Shown here piece by piece: positions 18,036 through 27,556 of a stretch of DNA of 64,000 nucleotides. Both the position numbers and the translations under genes were made by a program. Below the pieces are notes generated by a model. The model saw only the letters and a program-made list of their open reading frames with translations, was not told where the DNA came from and did no database searches. The DNA lies in assembly GCF_003012745.1 (NCBI RefSeq), contig NZ_PXYK01000008.1:1-64000 (forward strand). The letters are read 5' to 3'. This DNA comes from Kumtagia ephedrae (GTDB lineage: Bacteria > Pseudomonadota > Alphaproteobacteria > Rhizobiales > Rhizobiaceae). Each line of letters opens with the position of its first letter. The stretch's first letter is position 1.

Positions 18036-19529
18036 ATGACTTCTCGACCGACCATCACCTTCGCCAGGTTCGCCGCTCCGAAGAAGGGTATGGCCATCGT
18101 GCTGGCCCCGGAGGCGGGCGACCTCGGTGCTGCCGCCAAGGCCTGCGATCCCGGCAACGTGCTTCCCCGCGCCTTCGCGGTTGCGGAGTTTCGCGGCCGC
18201 TTCGGCAGCGCCGTCGACGTGATCGCGCCGGAAAAATCGCCGCTCGACCGGCTGATCGCCGTCGGTGTCGGCAAGACCGCCACGCTCGTCGAATCGAGCT
18301 GGCTTCGCCTCGGCGGCACCATTGGGGCGCAGCTCAGGCGGGCGCGGGACGTGATCGTCGTGGCCGAACTGTCCGGTTTCGCCATCGGTGCGGCTGAGAC
18401 CGCCGACATTGCGGCCGGCATCCTGCTCCGGAGCTACAGTTTCGACACCTACAAGACCCGCAAGGACGAGGCCGATGGCGGCGCGCCAGACAAGCCGGCG
18501 CGCATCGTCGTCCAGTGCGCCAATCCGGCGGCGGCCAGGAAGGCGTTCGTGCAGGCGGAGGCCGTGCTCGACGGCGTCCTGCTGACGCGCGACCTGGTCA
18601 ACGAGCCTGCCAACGTGCTCGGGCCGGTCGAGTTCGCGGCGCGTGCCATCGAGCTGCAGACGCTCGGCGTCAAGGTCGAGGTGCTGACCGAGCGCGAGAT
18701 GCGCAAGCTCGGCATGAACGCGCTGCTCGGCGTCGCCCAGGGCGCGGCGCGGCCGCCGCGGCTCATCGTCATGCACTGGAACGGCGGCAAGCCGAAGGAC
18801 AAGCCGGTCGCCTTCGTCGGCAAGGGCGTCGTCTTCGATTCGGGCGGCATCTCGATCAAGCCGGCGGCGGGCATGGAGGACATGAAGGGCGACATGGCCG
18901 GCGCCGCCGCCGTCCTCGGCCTGATGCGTGCGCTGGCGGCGCGCAAGGCGAAAGCGAATGTGATCGGCATCGCCGGCTGCGTGGAGAACATGCCCGACGG
19001 CAACGCGCAGCGGCCCGGCGACATCGTCACCTCCATGTCCGGCCAGACCATCGAGGTCATCAACACCGACGCGGAGGGGCGGCTCGTGCTGGCGGACGCG
19101 CTCTGGTACTGCAACGACCGCTTCCAGCCGCGCTTCATGGTTGACCTGGCGACGCTCACCGGGGCGATCATGGTCAGCCTCGGCAATCACTATGCCGGGC
19201 TGTTCTCCAACAATGATGAACTGGCGCAGCGCCTTTTCACCGCCGGCCAGATCACCCAGGAACGCGTCTGGCGCATGCCGCTCGGCAGCGAATACGACAA
19301 GCTGATCGACACCAAGAACGCCGACATGAAGAACACCGGCGGACGCAATGGCGGCGCCATCACCGCGGCGCAGTTCCTGCAGCGCTTCGTCAAGGAAACG
19401 CCCTGGGCGCATCTCGACATCGCCGGTACCGCCATGGGCTCGCCGGCGACCGAGATCAACCAGTCCTGGGCCTCCGGCTTCGGCGTCCGCCTGCTCGACC
19501 GGCTGGTGCGCGATCACTACGAGGCATAG
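18036..19529 (+). CDS. pepA: leucyl aminopeptidase (M17)
   Basis: The 497-residue enzyme is a cytoplasmic two-metal aminopeptidase. The family signature NTDAEGRL is at residues 343-350. The preceding metal-binding segments [15 protein letters not shown] and [11 protein letters not shown] are intact. An N-terminal macro-like domain occupies about residues 1-170. Some bacterial PepA proteins also bind DNA; nothing in the sequence decides this. holC follows after 13 bases, an association common in many bacteria. Confidence 0.96.
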   Translation: MTSRPTITFARFAAPKKGMAIVLAPEAGDLGAAAKACDPGNVLPRAFAVAEFRGRFGSAVDVIAPEKSPLDRLIAVGVGKTATLVESSWLRLGGTIGAQLRRARDVIVVAELSGFAIGAAETADIAAGILLRSYSFDTYKTRKDEADGGAPDKPARIVVQCANPAAARKAFVQAEAVLDGVLLTRDLVNEPANVLGPVEFAARAIELQTLGVKVEVLTEREMRKLGMNALLGVAQGAARPPRLIVMHWNGGKPKDKPVAFVGKGVVFDSGGISIKPAAGMEDMKGDMAGAAAVLGLMRALAARKAKANVIGIAGCVENMPDGNAQRPGDIVTSMSGQTIEVINTDAEGRLVLADALWYCNDRFQPRFMVDLATLTGAIMVSLGNHYAGLFSNNDELAQRLFTAGQITQERVWRMPLGSEYDKLIDTKNADMKNTGGRNGGAITAAQFLQRFVKETPWAHLDIAGTAMGSPATEINQSWASGFGVRLLDRLVRDHYEA

Positions 19530-19542
19530 AATCGCAGCGGGC

Positions 19543-19992
19543 ATGGCCGAAATCCTCTTCTACCACCTGACCGAATCGACGCTCGAGGACGCGCTGCCGG
19601 CGCTGCTGGAACGGACGCTGCAGCGCGGCTGGCGTGCCGTCGTGCAGGCCGGCAGCCCCGAGCGGCGCGACAGCCTCGACAGCCATCTGTGGACCTATCG
19701 CGACGATGCCTTCCTCGCCCATGGCAGCGACCACGAACCGCATGCCGAGGCCCAGCCGGTGCTGCTGACCACCGGCCAGGACAACGGCAACCAGGCGACC
19801 GTGCGCTTTGTCGTCGACGGCGCCAGCCCGCCGCCGGCCGAAAACTACGAGCGCATGGTCTTCATGTTCGACGGCCACGACGCCGCCCAGGTCGAGGAGG
19901 CCCGCGCCCAGTGGAAGACGCAGAAAGCGGCCGGCCACGCGGTGACCTACTGGCAGCAGACGCCGGAACGGCGATGGGAGCGCAAGGCATGA
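19543..19992 (+). CDS. holC: DNA polymerase III chi subunit
   Basis: The 149-residue product links the clamp loader to single-strand-binding protein. It begins MAEILFYHLTESTLEDALP and contains QPVLLTTGQDNGNQATVRF and FMFDGHDAAQVEEAR, typical of HolC. I use the ATG at 19543; the frame is open upstream only as a shadow of pepA. The pepA-holC pair is conserved. Confidence 0.92.
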   Translation: MAEILFYHLTESTLEDALPALLERTLQRGWRAVVQAGSPERRDSLDSHLWTYRDDAFLAHGSDHEPHAEAQPVLLTTGQDNGNQATVRFVVDGASPPPAENYERMVFMFDGHDAAQVEEARAQWKTQKAAGHAVTYWQQTPERRWERKA

Positions 19993-20035
19993 TGCGGCGC
20001 GTCCGCCGCGGGCATGGCGTGGGAGCCGCCGCGCC

Positions 20036-20641
20036 ATGCTGATGCGCATCGCCTTCCTGCTGCTCTTCCTGATCGGCGCCGCCGTCGGCCTGGTCTATCC
20101 CTGGGCGATCCGCAATCTCGCCGGCCACGAGATCGGCACCTGGCGCGTCTACGAGGCGGGCAGCGGCTTCCGCGCGATCGACGCGCGGCTCGGCTCGACC
20201 GACGCGCCGGTAAAGGCCTTCCTCGACATGAGCGCGGCCATGCCGACCGGCGCTTTGCCGGGAGGCCGCGTGCTCACCGTCACCGCCTCGACGCAAGGCC
20301 GGACGGTGCTTGCCGAAACCGTCGATCTTTCCGCGGCGGAGCGGCGGGAGGAAGCGCCGCAGGCCCTGCACCAGCTCTGGCGGCTGCCGGCTGGCACGCT
20401 TCCGGCGATCGAGGACGGCGACTACAGCTTCGTCGTCGGCCCGGGCGATGCCGAGGGCATCGATATCCGCTCCGTCGACCTGCTGCTGCTCGGCGGCGGT
20501 GGTGCCTATGACGAGCGGGCGCAGCCGGTCGGTTTCTCGATCATGGCGATCGGCTTCATCGGCTTCGTCCTGTCCTTCCGCCGCCGCGGCAAGGATGGCG
20601 GCCAGCCGCCGGCGCCGCGTTGGGGCCGCGGCGGGACGTGA
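20036..20641 (+). CDS. membrane protein of unknown function
   Basis: I cannot assign a family to this 201-residue protein. It has an N-terminal membrane helix (about residues 4-24), a soluble middle of about 140 residues, presumably periplasmic, and a second helix (about 165-183), with a short basic proline-rich tail. Its stop overlaps the GTG start of rlmJ (GTGA), so the two are likely coupled in translation. Two ATGs at 20036 and 20042 are both possible starts. Confidence 0.75.
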   Translation: MLMRIAFLLLFLIGAAVGLVYPWAIRNLAGHEIGTWRVYEAGSGFRAIDARLGSTDAPVKAFLDMSAAMPTGALPGGRVLTVTASTQGRTVLAETVDLSAAERREEAPQALHQLWRLPAGTLPAIEDGDYSFVVGPGDAEGIDIRSVDLLLLGGGGAYDERAQPVGFSIMAIGFIGFVLSFRRRGKDGGQPPAPRWGRGGT

Positions 20642-21495
20642 ACTACCGCCACGCCTTCCACGCCGGCAATTTCGCCGACGTCGTCAAGCATGCGGTGCTG
20701 GTTCGGCTGGTCGAATACCTGAAGAACAAGGAAAAGCCCTTCCGCGTCATCGACACGCATGCCGGCGTCGGCCTCTACGACCTTTCGGGCGGCGAGGCGC
20801 AAAGGACCGGCGAATGGCGGGCCGGCATCGGCAGGCTGCTCGACGCGCCGCTGCCGGGCCAGGCCGCCGCGCTGCTGGCGCCCTATCTCGACGCGGTCGC
20901 GGCAGCCAACCCGGGACGGGACCTGCGGCACTATCCCGGTTCCCCGGCGATCGTGCGCCACCTGCTGCGCCGCCAGGATCGGCTGACGGCGATCGAGCTG
21001 CACCCAGACGATGCCCGCGACCTCGCCGCGCTGTTTGCCGGCGACCACCAGGTACGCGTCATCGCGCTCGACGGCTGGCTGGCCCTCGGCGCCCATCTGC
21101 CGCCCAAGGAGAAGCGGGGCCTGGTCCTGGTCGACCCGCCCTTCGAGCTGGGCGGCGAGTTCGACCGGCTGGCGGCTGGCCTCGCCAAGGCGCACCGGCG
21201 CTGGCCGGGCGGCATGTTCGCGCTTTGGTACCCGGTCAAGGACCGCGCGGCGGTGGCCCGTTTCGCCGAGGACCTGCGCGGGGCGGGCATCCCGAGAATC
21301 CTCGACATCCGCTTCGCCGTCCGCCCGCCCTCGACCGAGCCGCGCCTCGACGGCACCGGCATGGTCGTCGTCAACCCGCCCTATACGCTGGAGGCCGAGC
21401 TGCGCCTCCTGCTTCCGGCGCTGGAGCCGGTACTCGCGGAAGCCCCCGGCGCCGGCTGGTCGGTGGAATGGCTGGCCGGGGAGGGGCCGTCCTGA
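20638..21495 (+). CDS. rlmJ: 23S rRNA (adenine(2030)-N6)-methyltransferase
   Basis: The 285-residue product matches RlmJ, which methylates A2030 of 23S rRNA. It starts NYRHAFHAGNFADVVKH, has the SAM region VIDTHAGVGLYDL and the catalytic motif LVDPPFE. No ATG is available at the family's start; the GTG at 20638 overlaps the previous stop and gives the conserved N-terminus. An open frame extending 6 codons upstream is not part of the family. Confidence 0.93.
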   Translation: MNYRHAFHAGNFADVVKHAVLVRLVEYLKNKEKPFRVIDTHAGVGLYDLSGGEAQRTGEWRAGIGRLLDAPLPGQAAALLAPYLDAVAAANPGRDLRHYPGSPAIVRHLLRRQDRLTAIELHPDDARDLAALFAGDHQVRVIALDGWLALGAHLPPKEKRGLVLVDPPFELGGEFDRLAAGLAKAHRRWPGGMFALWYPVKDRAAVARFAEDLRGAGIPRILDIRFAVRPPSTEPRLDGTGMVVVNPPYTLEAELRLLLPALEPVLAEAPGAGWSVEWLAGEGPS

Positions 21496-21626
21496 TGTCC
21501 ATCGCGGCAGGGCGCACCGCTGCGAAGCATCGGCCGAAGGTTGCCGGGTGCTTGACCCGTATCCGGCGATTGCGCCATGGTGGCCGCGGGTGGCAAAGCT
21601 CTTTCAGGACCGTTCGCGAGGGACCC

Positions 21627-22064
21627 ATGTCGCATGTCGTCAAAACTCTGGCCGTGGCCGCGCTGGCGCTTGCCGGACTGGCATGGACGTCGGTCGCCGA
21701 GGCAGCCGATCCCGCGGTGGGCCTGTACCGGGGCGCGGGGCCCTGCGCCGACCAGCGCTACCTGAACAAGATCGCCTCCCGCTTCGACTATCAGGTCCGG
21801 CACGTGCCGAATCTTCCGGACGTCGCGATTACCGATTTCCGCGACATCTACGAGCGCCGCTACCAGCCCGAGAGCGAGGACTGGCCGATCTCGCGCCGCT
21901 ATTGCGGCGCCACCGTCATTCTCTCCGACGGCCACAGCCGCAACATCTGGTACCTGATCGAGGGCCGCATGGGCTTCATCGGCATCGGCCACAATGTCGA
22001 GTTCTGCGTGTCCGGCTTCGACCGCTGGTACGTCTATAATGGCGGCTGCCGCGTCCTGCAGTGA
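21627..22064 (+). CDS. secreted cysteine-containing protein, unknown function
   Basis: This 145-residue protein has a clear signal peptide (MSHVVKTLAVAALALAGLAW, cleavage near AEAAD). The mature part of about 120 residues holds four cysteines (GPCAD, RRYCGAT, VEFCVSG, GGCRV), enough for two periplasmic disulphides. I do not recognise the family. Its TGA overlaps the GTG of the RNase T2 gene, so the two are probably co-translated and act in the same compartment. Confidence 0.8.
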   Translation: MSHVVKTLAVAALALAGLAWTSVAEAADPAVGLYRGAGPCADQRYLNKIASRFDYQVRHVPNLPDVAITDFRDIYERRYQPESEDWPISRRYCGATVILSDGHSRNIWYLIEGRMGFIGIGHNVEFCVSGFDRWYVYNGGCRVLQ

Positions 22065-22783
22065 TTCGCCCGATGCCGCGCCGGCCGGCGGGCGTGTTCT
22101 GCCGCGCCGCGGCGCTGTTGCTCGTCCTGCTGGCCGTCGGCTGCGAGCAGGAAGCCAAAGCGCCCGAGAGCGGCGGGCCGGTCGCGGCGCCGGCGCAAAT
22201 CCCCCAGGGAAGCGGCTTCGATTTCTACGTGCTCGCGCTATCCTGGTCGCCGAGCTATTGCGAGGCCGAGGGCGAGAACGCCAACCGCCAGCAATGCAAT
22301 ACCGGCCGGCCCTACGCCTTCGTGGTGCACGGCCTGTGGCCGCAATTCGAGCGCGGCTTTCCGGCCGACTGTCCGGCCGGCGAGCGCGACGTCGCTGCCG
22401 ACACGATGCGCTCGCTCTACGACCTGATGCCGTCGGCCGGCCTGATCCGGCACCAGTGGCGCAAGCACGGCAGCTGCTCCGGCCTGTCGCAGTCCGACTA
22501 TTTTCGAGTGCTGCGCTCGGCGCGCGAGAAGGTGATGGTGCCGGAGGAGTTCCGGCATCTCGACGACTACCGCACTCTGGCGCCGGGCGAGGCCGAGCAG
22601 TCGTTCCTGAAGGCCAATCCCGGACTGGCGGCCGACGGCATCGCCGTCACCTGCGACCGCCGCTACCTGCGCGAGGTCCGCATCTGCATGACCACGGACC
22701 TGCGCTTCCGCGACTGCCCCGAGGTCGACCGCCGCGCCTGCCGCGCCGGCAAGGTGGTGATGCCGCCCATGCGCGGAGGATAG
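22061..22783 (+). CDS. ribonuclease T2 family lipoprotein
   Basis: The 240-residue protein carries both RNase T2 active-site boxes, VVHGLWPQ and HQWRKHGSC, with the two catalytic histidines present, and the LSWSPSYC segment. The N-terminus has a hydrophobic stretch ending LLAVGCEQ, a plausible though not ideal lipobox, so it is likely a periplasmic lipoprotein or secreted enzyme degrading RNA to 3' nucleotides. I use the GTG at 22061, which overlaps the previous stop; an ATG at 22073 is an alternative. Confidence 0.9.
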   Translation: MIRPMPRRPAGVFCRAAALLLVLLAVGCEQEAKAPESGGPVAAPAQIPQGSGFDFYVLALSWSPSYCEAEGENANRQQCNTGRPYAFVVHGLWPQFERGFPADCPAGERDVAADTMRSLYDLMPSAGLIRHQWRKHGSCSGLSQSDYFRVLRSAREKVMVPEEFRHLDDYRTLAPGEAEQSFLKANPGLAADGIAVTCDRRYLREVRICMTTDLRFRDCPEVDRRACRAGKVVMPPMRGG

Positions 22784-22856
22784 GTCGGCCCGCGATGCCG
22801 CGCGTGCCTAAGGCGGCGCGGCATCGCTCCATTGCCCGTCGAATGGTGGCGGACAA

Positions 22857-24017
22857 TCAGAATATCGTCGCCACCGGCAGTCCGAGCGCCATCGCGCCGG
22901 TGTATTCGGCCTGTGGGCCGGCCTGCAGCGGATGGAAGCGCGCGCCCTGCACGTCACGAAAGCAGCGCTCCAGGCCGTTGCCACGATAGAAGCTGGCGCC
23001 GCCGGCGAGTTCCATCGCCAGCTCCACGGTGCGGATCGCATTCTTCGCCACCAGCGAGCGGCCGATCATCACCTCGTTCACCGATTCGGCCGACGGCGCG
23101 TTGCGCTCCACCGTTTCGATCATCCAGCGGTGCGCGAGTTGCGCCGCCCTGAGCGTCGTGTCCATCTCGCCGGCGAGCCGCATCGCGTGCTGCGCCTGCC
23201 GCTTGCCCTTGGCCATGCCGAGGGCGATGTCGCGGGCGCTTTCGGCGACGCCGAGATAGACCGCGTAGATCAGCGGGAAGGCGATAGTGGCGATGATCTG
23301 GAACAGCGGATGCCATTCGCCGCTCTTGCGCTTCACCGCCACGCTGGCGTCGGGCACGAACAGGCCCTCGATCAGCACGTCGTTGGAGCCGGTGCCGCGC
23401 ATGCCGAGGCTGCGCCACGTGTCGAGGACGGTCACGCCGGGCGCCGCCATCGGCACGGGGAAGTGGATGACGGCGTCGGGCTCGCCTTCCTTGTGGACGA
23501 CGGCACCGGTCATCAGCACATTGCCGGCCGCCGCGCCCGAGGTGAACACCTTTCGCGCCGAGATGCGGTAGCCGCCGTCCACCTTCTCCGCCTTGCCGGA
23601 GCCGGCGATCCAGTCGGAGCCGCCGCTGGAGAGCAGGACGATGCGCTCGCTGGCGACCCGCTTCAGCAGAGGCTCGACCGCCACGGCGTTCTGATGGCGC
23701 CAGCGCCAGGCGGGGATCGCCACCTGGTGAGTATGCATGGAGAAGGCGAGGGCCGTCGAGCCGCAGTGCCGGGCAAGCTCGCGCAGCATGGCGGCGAGGT
23801 CCCGAACCTCGGCGCCGCCGCCGCCAAGCTCGGCCGGCACGCCGGCTTCCACCAGCCCGGCGGCCTTCAGCGCCTGGTAGTTGTCTGCCACGAACCGGTC
23901 GTTTTCATCGACCTCGGCAGCACGCTCGGCGAAATCGGCGCCGAGCCGGCGCGCCGTGTCCACCAGATCAGCTCCCCTTGTAGTTGTGACGCTTTCCTTC
24001 TGCATTGGATTGGTCAT
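22857..24017 (-). CDS. acyl-CoA dehydrogenase family flavoprotein
   Basis: The 386-residue protein has the three-part acyl-CoA dehydrogenase fold: N-terminal helical domain, central beta domain (about 120-225, ARKVFTSGAAAGNVLMTG and LGMRGTGSNDV) and C-terminal helical domain. The C-terminal GNGLERCFRDVQGARFHPLQ resembles the DszC/flavin-monooxygenase side of the family, and I do not see the usual catalytic glutamate of straight-chain dehydrogenases. Substrate is unknown. It is divergent from an HxlR regulator, which probably controls it. Confidence 0.85.
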   Translation of the reverse strand: MTNPMQKESVTTTRGADLVDTARRLGADFAERAAEVDENDRFVADNYQALKAAGLVEAGVPAELGGGGAEVRDLAAMLRELARHCGSTALAFSMHTHQVAIPAWRWRHQNAVAVEPLLKRVASERIVLLSSGGSDWIAGSGKAEKVDGGYRISARKVFTSGAAAGNVLMTGAVVHKEGEPDAVIHFPVPMAAPGVTVLDTWRSLGMRGTGSNDVLIEGLFVPDASVAVKRKSGEWHPLFQIIATIAFPLIYAVYLGVAESARDIALGMAKGKRQAQHAMRLAGEMDTTLRAAQLAHRWMIETVERNAPSAESVNEVMIGRSLVAKNAIRTVELAMELAGGASFYRGNGLERCFRDVQGARFHPLQAGPQAEYTGAMALGLPVATIF

Positions 24018-24080
24018 TGCCTGTTTCTCCCTTGGCGGAATGCCATTGGCCGAAGATCATACGGCCTTGGATCGAAGACA

Positions 24081-24092
24081 AGTTCAGGAACT
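24081..24092. promoter_or_regulatory. candidate operator in divergent promoter region
   Basis: AGTTC-AG-GAACT is an inverted repeat in the 193-base gap between the flavoprotein gene and the HxlR gene. It is the clearest symmetric site there, but short, so it may be chance. Confidence 0.3.
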
Positions 24093-24210
24093 GTACCAGT
24101 CGAGGGGTAAAGAAAAACGATGGCGCAGCGATGCGCCCTCGGCCACAATCAAGTTCTTGGCAGGAGAATGCTTCACCATTATTCTGCGTCGGTTGTTCGA
24201 TGGAGGTTTT

Positions 24211-24903
24211 ATGGAGGACCGTGGTGGATATGGGCAGTTCTGCCCGGTCTCGATGGCGGCCGAGATTCTGTGCGCGCGCTGGACCGTTCTGGTGATCCGC
24301 GAATTGCTGTGCGGATCGCGGCGCTTCAACGATCTCAGGCGCGGGGTTCCGCGCATGTCGCCGGCGCTGCTGTCCAAGCGGCTGAAGGAGTTGGAGAAAG
24401 CCGGCGTGATCGCAATCGTCCCGCGGGACGGCGGCGCGCCGGAATACCGGCTCACCCCGGCTGGAGAGGAACTCGAGCCCATCGTTCTGTCGATGGGTTT
24501 CTGGGGCCATCGCTGGGTGGAATCGCGCCTGTCGCTGAAGAATCTCGATCCGTCGCTGTTGATGTGGGACATCCGCCGCAGGCTCAATCCGCAACCGCTT
24601 CCGCCGAAACGCTGCACGATTCAGTTTCAGTACCCCGAACTGCCGGAGGCGCAGCGCAACTGGTGGCTGGTGATCGAGAACGGCACGGTCGACCTCTGCG
24701 GCTTCGATCCTGGTTATGAGGTCAACCTGCTGGTGCGCAGCTCGCTTCACACCATGACGGCGATCTGGATGGGGATCACGCTCATCCCCTCCGCGCTTGC
24801 GTCGCGGCAGCTCGAGCTGGAAGGCGAGCGGCCGATCGCCAAGGCGATCCAGATATGGCTCGGCCTGAGCGGCTTCGCCAGCGGCCAGAGAGCCGTCGCT
24901 TGA
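24211..24903 (+). CDS. HxlR-type transcriptional regulator
   Basis: The 230-residue protein has an HxlR winged-helix domain at about residues 8-100 (CPVSMAAEILCARWTVLVI, then FNDLRRGVPRMSPALLSKRL). The extra C-terminal region of about 120 residues resembles a ligand-binding extension seen in longer HxlR proteins. GGAGG (about 24202-24206) sits just before the ATG at 24211, which decides the start over longer open frames. It is divergent from the acyl-CoA-dehydrogenase-like gene. Confidence 0.88.
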   Translation: MEDRGGYGQFCPVSMAAEILCARWTVLVIRELLCGSRRFNDLRRGVPRMSPALLSKRLKELEKAGVIAIVPRDGGAPEYRLTPAGEELEPIVLSMGFWGHRWVESRLSLKNLDPSLLMWDIRRRLNPQPLPPKRCTIQFQYPELPEAQRNWWLVIENGTVDLCGFDPGYEVNLLVRSSLHTMTAIWMGITLIPSALASRQLELEGERPIAKAIQIWLGLSGFASGQRAVA

Positions 24904-25015
24904 CAGGCATGGCCACTGTTCTGGCGCAGAGAAAGCCTGTTGCTGGCGCGGTTTGGCATGTTGCCTGCGGCGGTGTCGCGCAATAGCGTCCGCGGCAGTC
25001 CCCTGGAGAGCCGAA

Positions 25016-25612
25016 ATGCCGAAGGTGCTTTATTCGCCCGCGTCCCCCTACAGCGCCAAGGTGCGCATGGCGGCCGCCTATGCCGGGATTCCGCTGGAAG
25101 CGGTGAAAGTGGAGACGGGGCCGCAGCCGCCCGAGCTCACCTCGGTGAACCCGCTCGGCAAGATCCCCTGCCTGGTCACCGATGACGGGCAGGCGGTCTA
25201 CGACAGCCGCGCCATCACCCAGCATCTCAACCGGATTTCCGGCAACGCTCTGTTTCCGCGCAACGCGGCAAAGCGGCTCGATGCGGAACTGCTGGAGGCG
25301 CTCGCCGACGGCATCTGCGACTGCGCGCTCGCGCATGTCTACGAGCGCCGCATGCGCCCGGCCGAGAAGGTGCACCAGCCCTGGCTCGACCTGCAATGGT
25401 CGAAGGTCGTGCGGTCGCTCGACCTCTTGAACGGCCGGCTGCCGCGGCTCGGCAAGAAGCCGACCGCCGGCCATATCGCGCTGCGCGCCTGCCTCGGCTA
25501 TCTCGACCTGCGCTTCGTAGGCCAGTGGGAGCGCGGCCGCGCCAAGCTGAAGCGCTGGGCCGCCCGCTTCGACGAGCGCTTTCCGGAGCTGAAGCCATAC
25601 CTGCCGGCGTGA
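25016..25612 (+). CDS. glutathione S-transferase family protein
   Basis: The 198-residue protein has a thioredoxin-like N-terminal domain (MPKVLYSPASPYSAKVRM, later NPLGKIPCLVTDDG and YDSRAITQHL, the glutathione-gamma-glutamyl contacts) and an all-helical C-terminal domain. CTGGAG at 25003-25008 supports the ATG at 25016. It lies 113 bases after the HxlR gene on the same strand and may share its transcript. Substrate unknown. Confidence 0.9.
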   Translation: MPKVLYSPASPYSAKVRMAAAYAGIPLEAVKVETGPQPPELTSVNPLGKIPCLVTDDGQAVYDSRAITQHLNRISGNALFPRNAAKRLDAELLEALADGICDCALAHVYERRMRPAEKVHQPWLDLQWSKVVRSLDLLNGRLPRLGKKPTAGHIALRACLGYLDLRFVGQWERGRAKLKRWAARFDERFPELKPYLPA

Positions 25613-25696
25613 GCCCGGCAGGGGATGCAGTTGATTTTGGCCAGGCTTGTTGATCCTGTCGAAACTGGCTGCGTCCCCGGTGTTTGCTCAAAGAAA

Positions 25697-25720
25697 AAGG
25701 CCGGGCTTGCGCCCGGCCTT
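25697..25720. terminator. bidirectional intrinsic terminator
   Basis: AAGGCCGGGC and GCCCGGCCTT pair perfectly around TTGC. A-rich sequence on the left and TTTT on the right give U-tails in both directions. It lies between the converging GST and outer-membrane protein genes. Confidence 0.88.
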
Positions 25721-25745
25721 TTGGCAGTAACCCTGTCGGCTGCGA

Positions 25746-26414
25746 TCAGAACTGCAGGCCGAGACCGACCTGCACGCGGTGGTCCTTGGCATCGACCTTG
25801 CCCGAACCCGTACCGGTGGAGAAATCCTCGCTGCCGTAGTCGGTGTAGCGATACTCGACGCGGCCGAACACCTTCTCGGTGATCTTGACGTCGGTGCCGA
25901 CGCCGGCGGTCCAGCCAAGCTGGGTCTGCGAGTCCTTCTCCCCGCCTTCCTCGACGGACATGCGCTTGGCGGCGCCACCGGCGGTGACGTAGCCGAGCAC
26001 GTCGGGGGTCAGCGTGTAGCCGAGGCGGGCGCGCAGCGAGCCGTCGACGCCGCCCTTCACCTCGGTGCCGGCATTCGAGCCCTCGACGCCGCTGTAGCCG
26101 ACGTCGCCCTCGACGCCGGCGACGATGCCGCTGCCGGTGTCAACCTGATAGCCGAGGAACGCGCCGCCGACGAAGCCGTCGGTGTCGATCTTGTTGTTGT
26201 TGGTATCGTCGTGCGAGCGTCCGGCAAAACCGTAGCCGGCGGTGACGCCCGCATAGGCGCCGCTCCAGCTCGCGACCGGCGCCACTTCCATGGGAACGGC
26301 CGGCTGCGGGGCTTCTTCGATGACGTCGGCGGCATTGGCTGCGCCGATGCCCACCAGGGCGGCGAGGCCGAGGGCCGCCGCGACCGGGCGCGCGAATTTG
26401 ATAGATGCAGACAT
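25746..26414 (-). CDS. Omp25/RopB-like outer-membrane beta-barrel protein
   Basis: The 222-residue protein has a signal peptide (cleavage near GAANA-AD) and an eight-strand-type barrel with a C-terminal phenylalanine (VQVGLGLQF). The motif SWSGAYAGVTAGYGFAG and strand pattern GRVEYRYTDYG match the outer-membrane family abundant in Brucella and rhizobia (Omp25, Omp31, RopB). AAGGAG stands before the ATG. Its promoter is in the 371-base upstream gap. A strong terminator follows, fitting a highly expressed single-gene unit. Confidence 0.92.
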   Translation of the reverse strand: MSASIKFARPVAAALGLAALVGIGAANAADVIEEAPQPAVPMEVAPVASWSGAYAGVTAGYGFAGRSHDDTNNNKIDTDGFVGGAFLGYQVDTGSGIVAGVEGDVGYSGVEGSNAGTEVKGGVDGSLRARLGYTLTPDVLGYVTAGGAAKRMSVEEGGEKDSQTQLGWTAGVGTDVKITEKVFGRVEYRYTDYGSEDFSTGTGSGKVDAKDHRVQVGLGLQF

Positions 26415-26791
26415 TCAACTTCTCCTTACCCACAGGATACTCAGGACACTGTGGTCACGTTCAAGAAGAGCCGGCCCGAGGCGGGAGGAGACGGGCAGGA
26501 CTCGACGGTCCGAATGTCGTGGGCAAATGCGGCCGCAGCGCACCCTAACTTTGATGATTCCCGGGCGCGAATGCGGCCGAAATCCGACGTGACATTCCGG
26601 CAACATGGCCTGTCAGCAGGGTCGCTGCCGCCGGCGCCTGGCCGCTTGGTGCAAGGGGTCCGTAGCCCTATATTGCGGCTGCCGGTGCGCCGGTTGAGCT
26701 GCTCGCACCGCCGGACGAGGGTGATTTCGCCACATTCCCGCCCGATGAGCGAACACCTCGTAAACGAATCTGTCTGAGCGGGAAGGTGACC
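26415..26791. other. gap between omp and SDR genes
   Basis: This stretch of about 375 bases separates two divergent genes and holds no gene I can support. On the minus strand TTGAAC and TATCCT (near 26459-26464 and 26434-26439) could serve the porin gene, but the 19-base spacing is long. A CCCGCC/GAGCGGG pairing near 26738-26782 lies just before the SDR start. Confidence 0.45.
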
Positions 26792-27556
26792 TTGTCTGAA
26801 ACACGGACCAACGTGCTGGTGACCGGAGGGGCGCGCCGTATCGGCCGCGCCATCGTCGAGGACCTGGCGAGGAACGGCTTCGGCGTGGCGATCCACTGCC
26901 ACCGCTCGCGCGACGAAGCGGAGCTTCTGGTTCAAACGATTCGCGCCGCCGGCGGCGCCGCGGCGGTGGTGACGGCCGACCTGAGCGAGCCCGATGCCGC
27001 GGCCGCCCTGGCCGGAGAGGCGGAGGACCGGCTCGGCCCTCTGTCGATCCTGGTCAACAACGCGTCGATCTTCGAGCCGGATACGGTCGCGGATTTCGAC
27101 TGGGAGCTTTGGGACCGTCACTTCGCCATCCACCTCAAGGCGCCGGTCGCGCTGGCAAGGGCGTTCGCCAAGCGCCTCCCAGCGGAGGCGGAGGGGCTCG
27201 TCGTCAACGTCATCGATCAGCGTGTCCTGCACCCCAATCCGCGCTATTTCTCCTACATGCTGTCGAAATCGGCCCTGTGGACGGCCACCATGACCATGGC
27301 GCAGGCTATGGCGCCGCGCATCCGCGTCAATGCGATCGGTCCCGGCCCCACCTTCGCCAGCAGCCGGCAGCAGGCCGCCGACTTCGCCGCGCAGGTCGAC
27401 GGGCTGATCCTCAAGCGTCCGCCGGCGCCGGCCGAGTTCGGCGCAACCGTACGCTATCTCTGGGAGGCGCGCTCGATCACCGGCCAGATGATCGCGCTGG
27501 ATGGCGGCCAGCATCTTGCCTGGGAGACGCCGGACCTGGCAGGCATGACCGAATGA
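26792..27556 (+). CDS. short-chain dehydrogenase (FolM/pteridine-reductase-like)
   Basis: The 254-residue protein is an SDR with the Rossmann motif [17 protein letters not shown] and the Tyr/Lys pair in [10 protein letters not shown]. The sequence [20 protein letters not shown] resembles dihydromonapterin/pteridine reductases (FolM, PTR1), where the usual serine position is replaced; this is a resemblance only. GGAAGG at 26781-26786 is placed for the TTG at 26792; a GTG at 26786 is the alternative. Its stop overlaps the uvrC ATG. Confidence 0.82.
   Translation: MSETRTNVLVTGGARRIGRAIVEDLARNGFGVAIHCHRSRDEAELLVQTIRAAGGAAAVVTADLSEPDAAAALAGEAEDRLGPLSILVNNASIFEPDTVADFDWELWDRHFAIHLKAPVALARAFAKRLPAEAEGLVVNVIDQRVLHPNPRYFSYMLSKSALWTATMTMAQAMAPRIRVNAIGPGPTFASSRQQAADFAAQVDGLILKRPPAPAEFGATVRYLWEARSITGQMIALDGGQHLAWETPDLAGMTE

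Noticed and set aside
17579-18039. Several 60-100-codon frames between lptF and pepA
   Set aside because: No ribosome sites, arginine/proline-rich shadow composition, and they cross palindromes.
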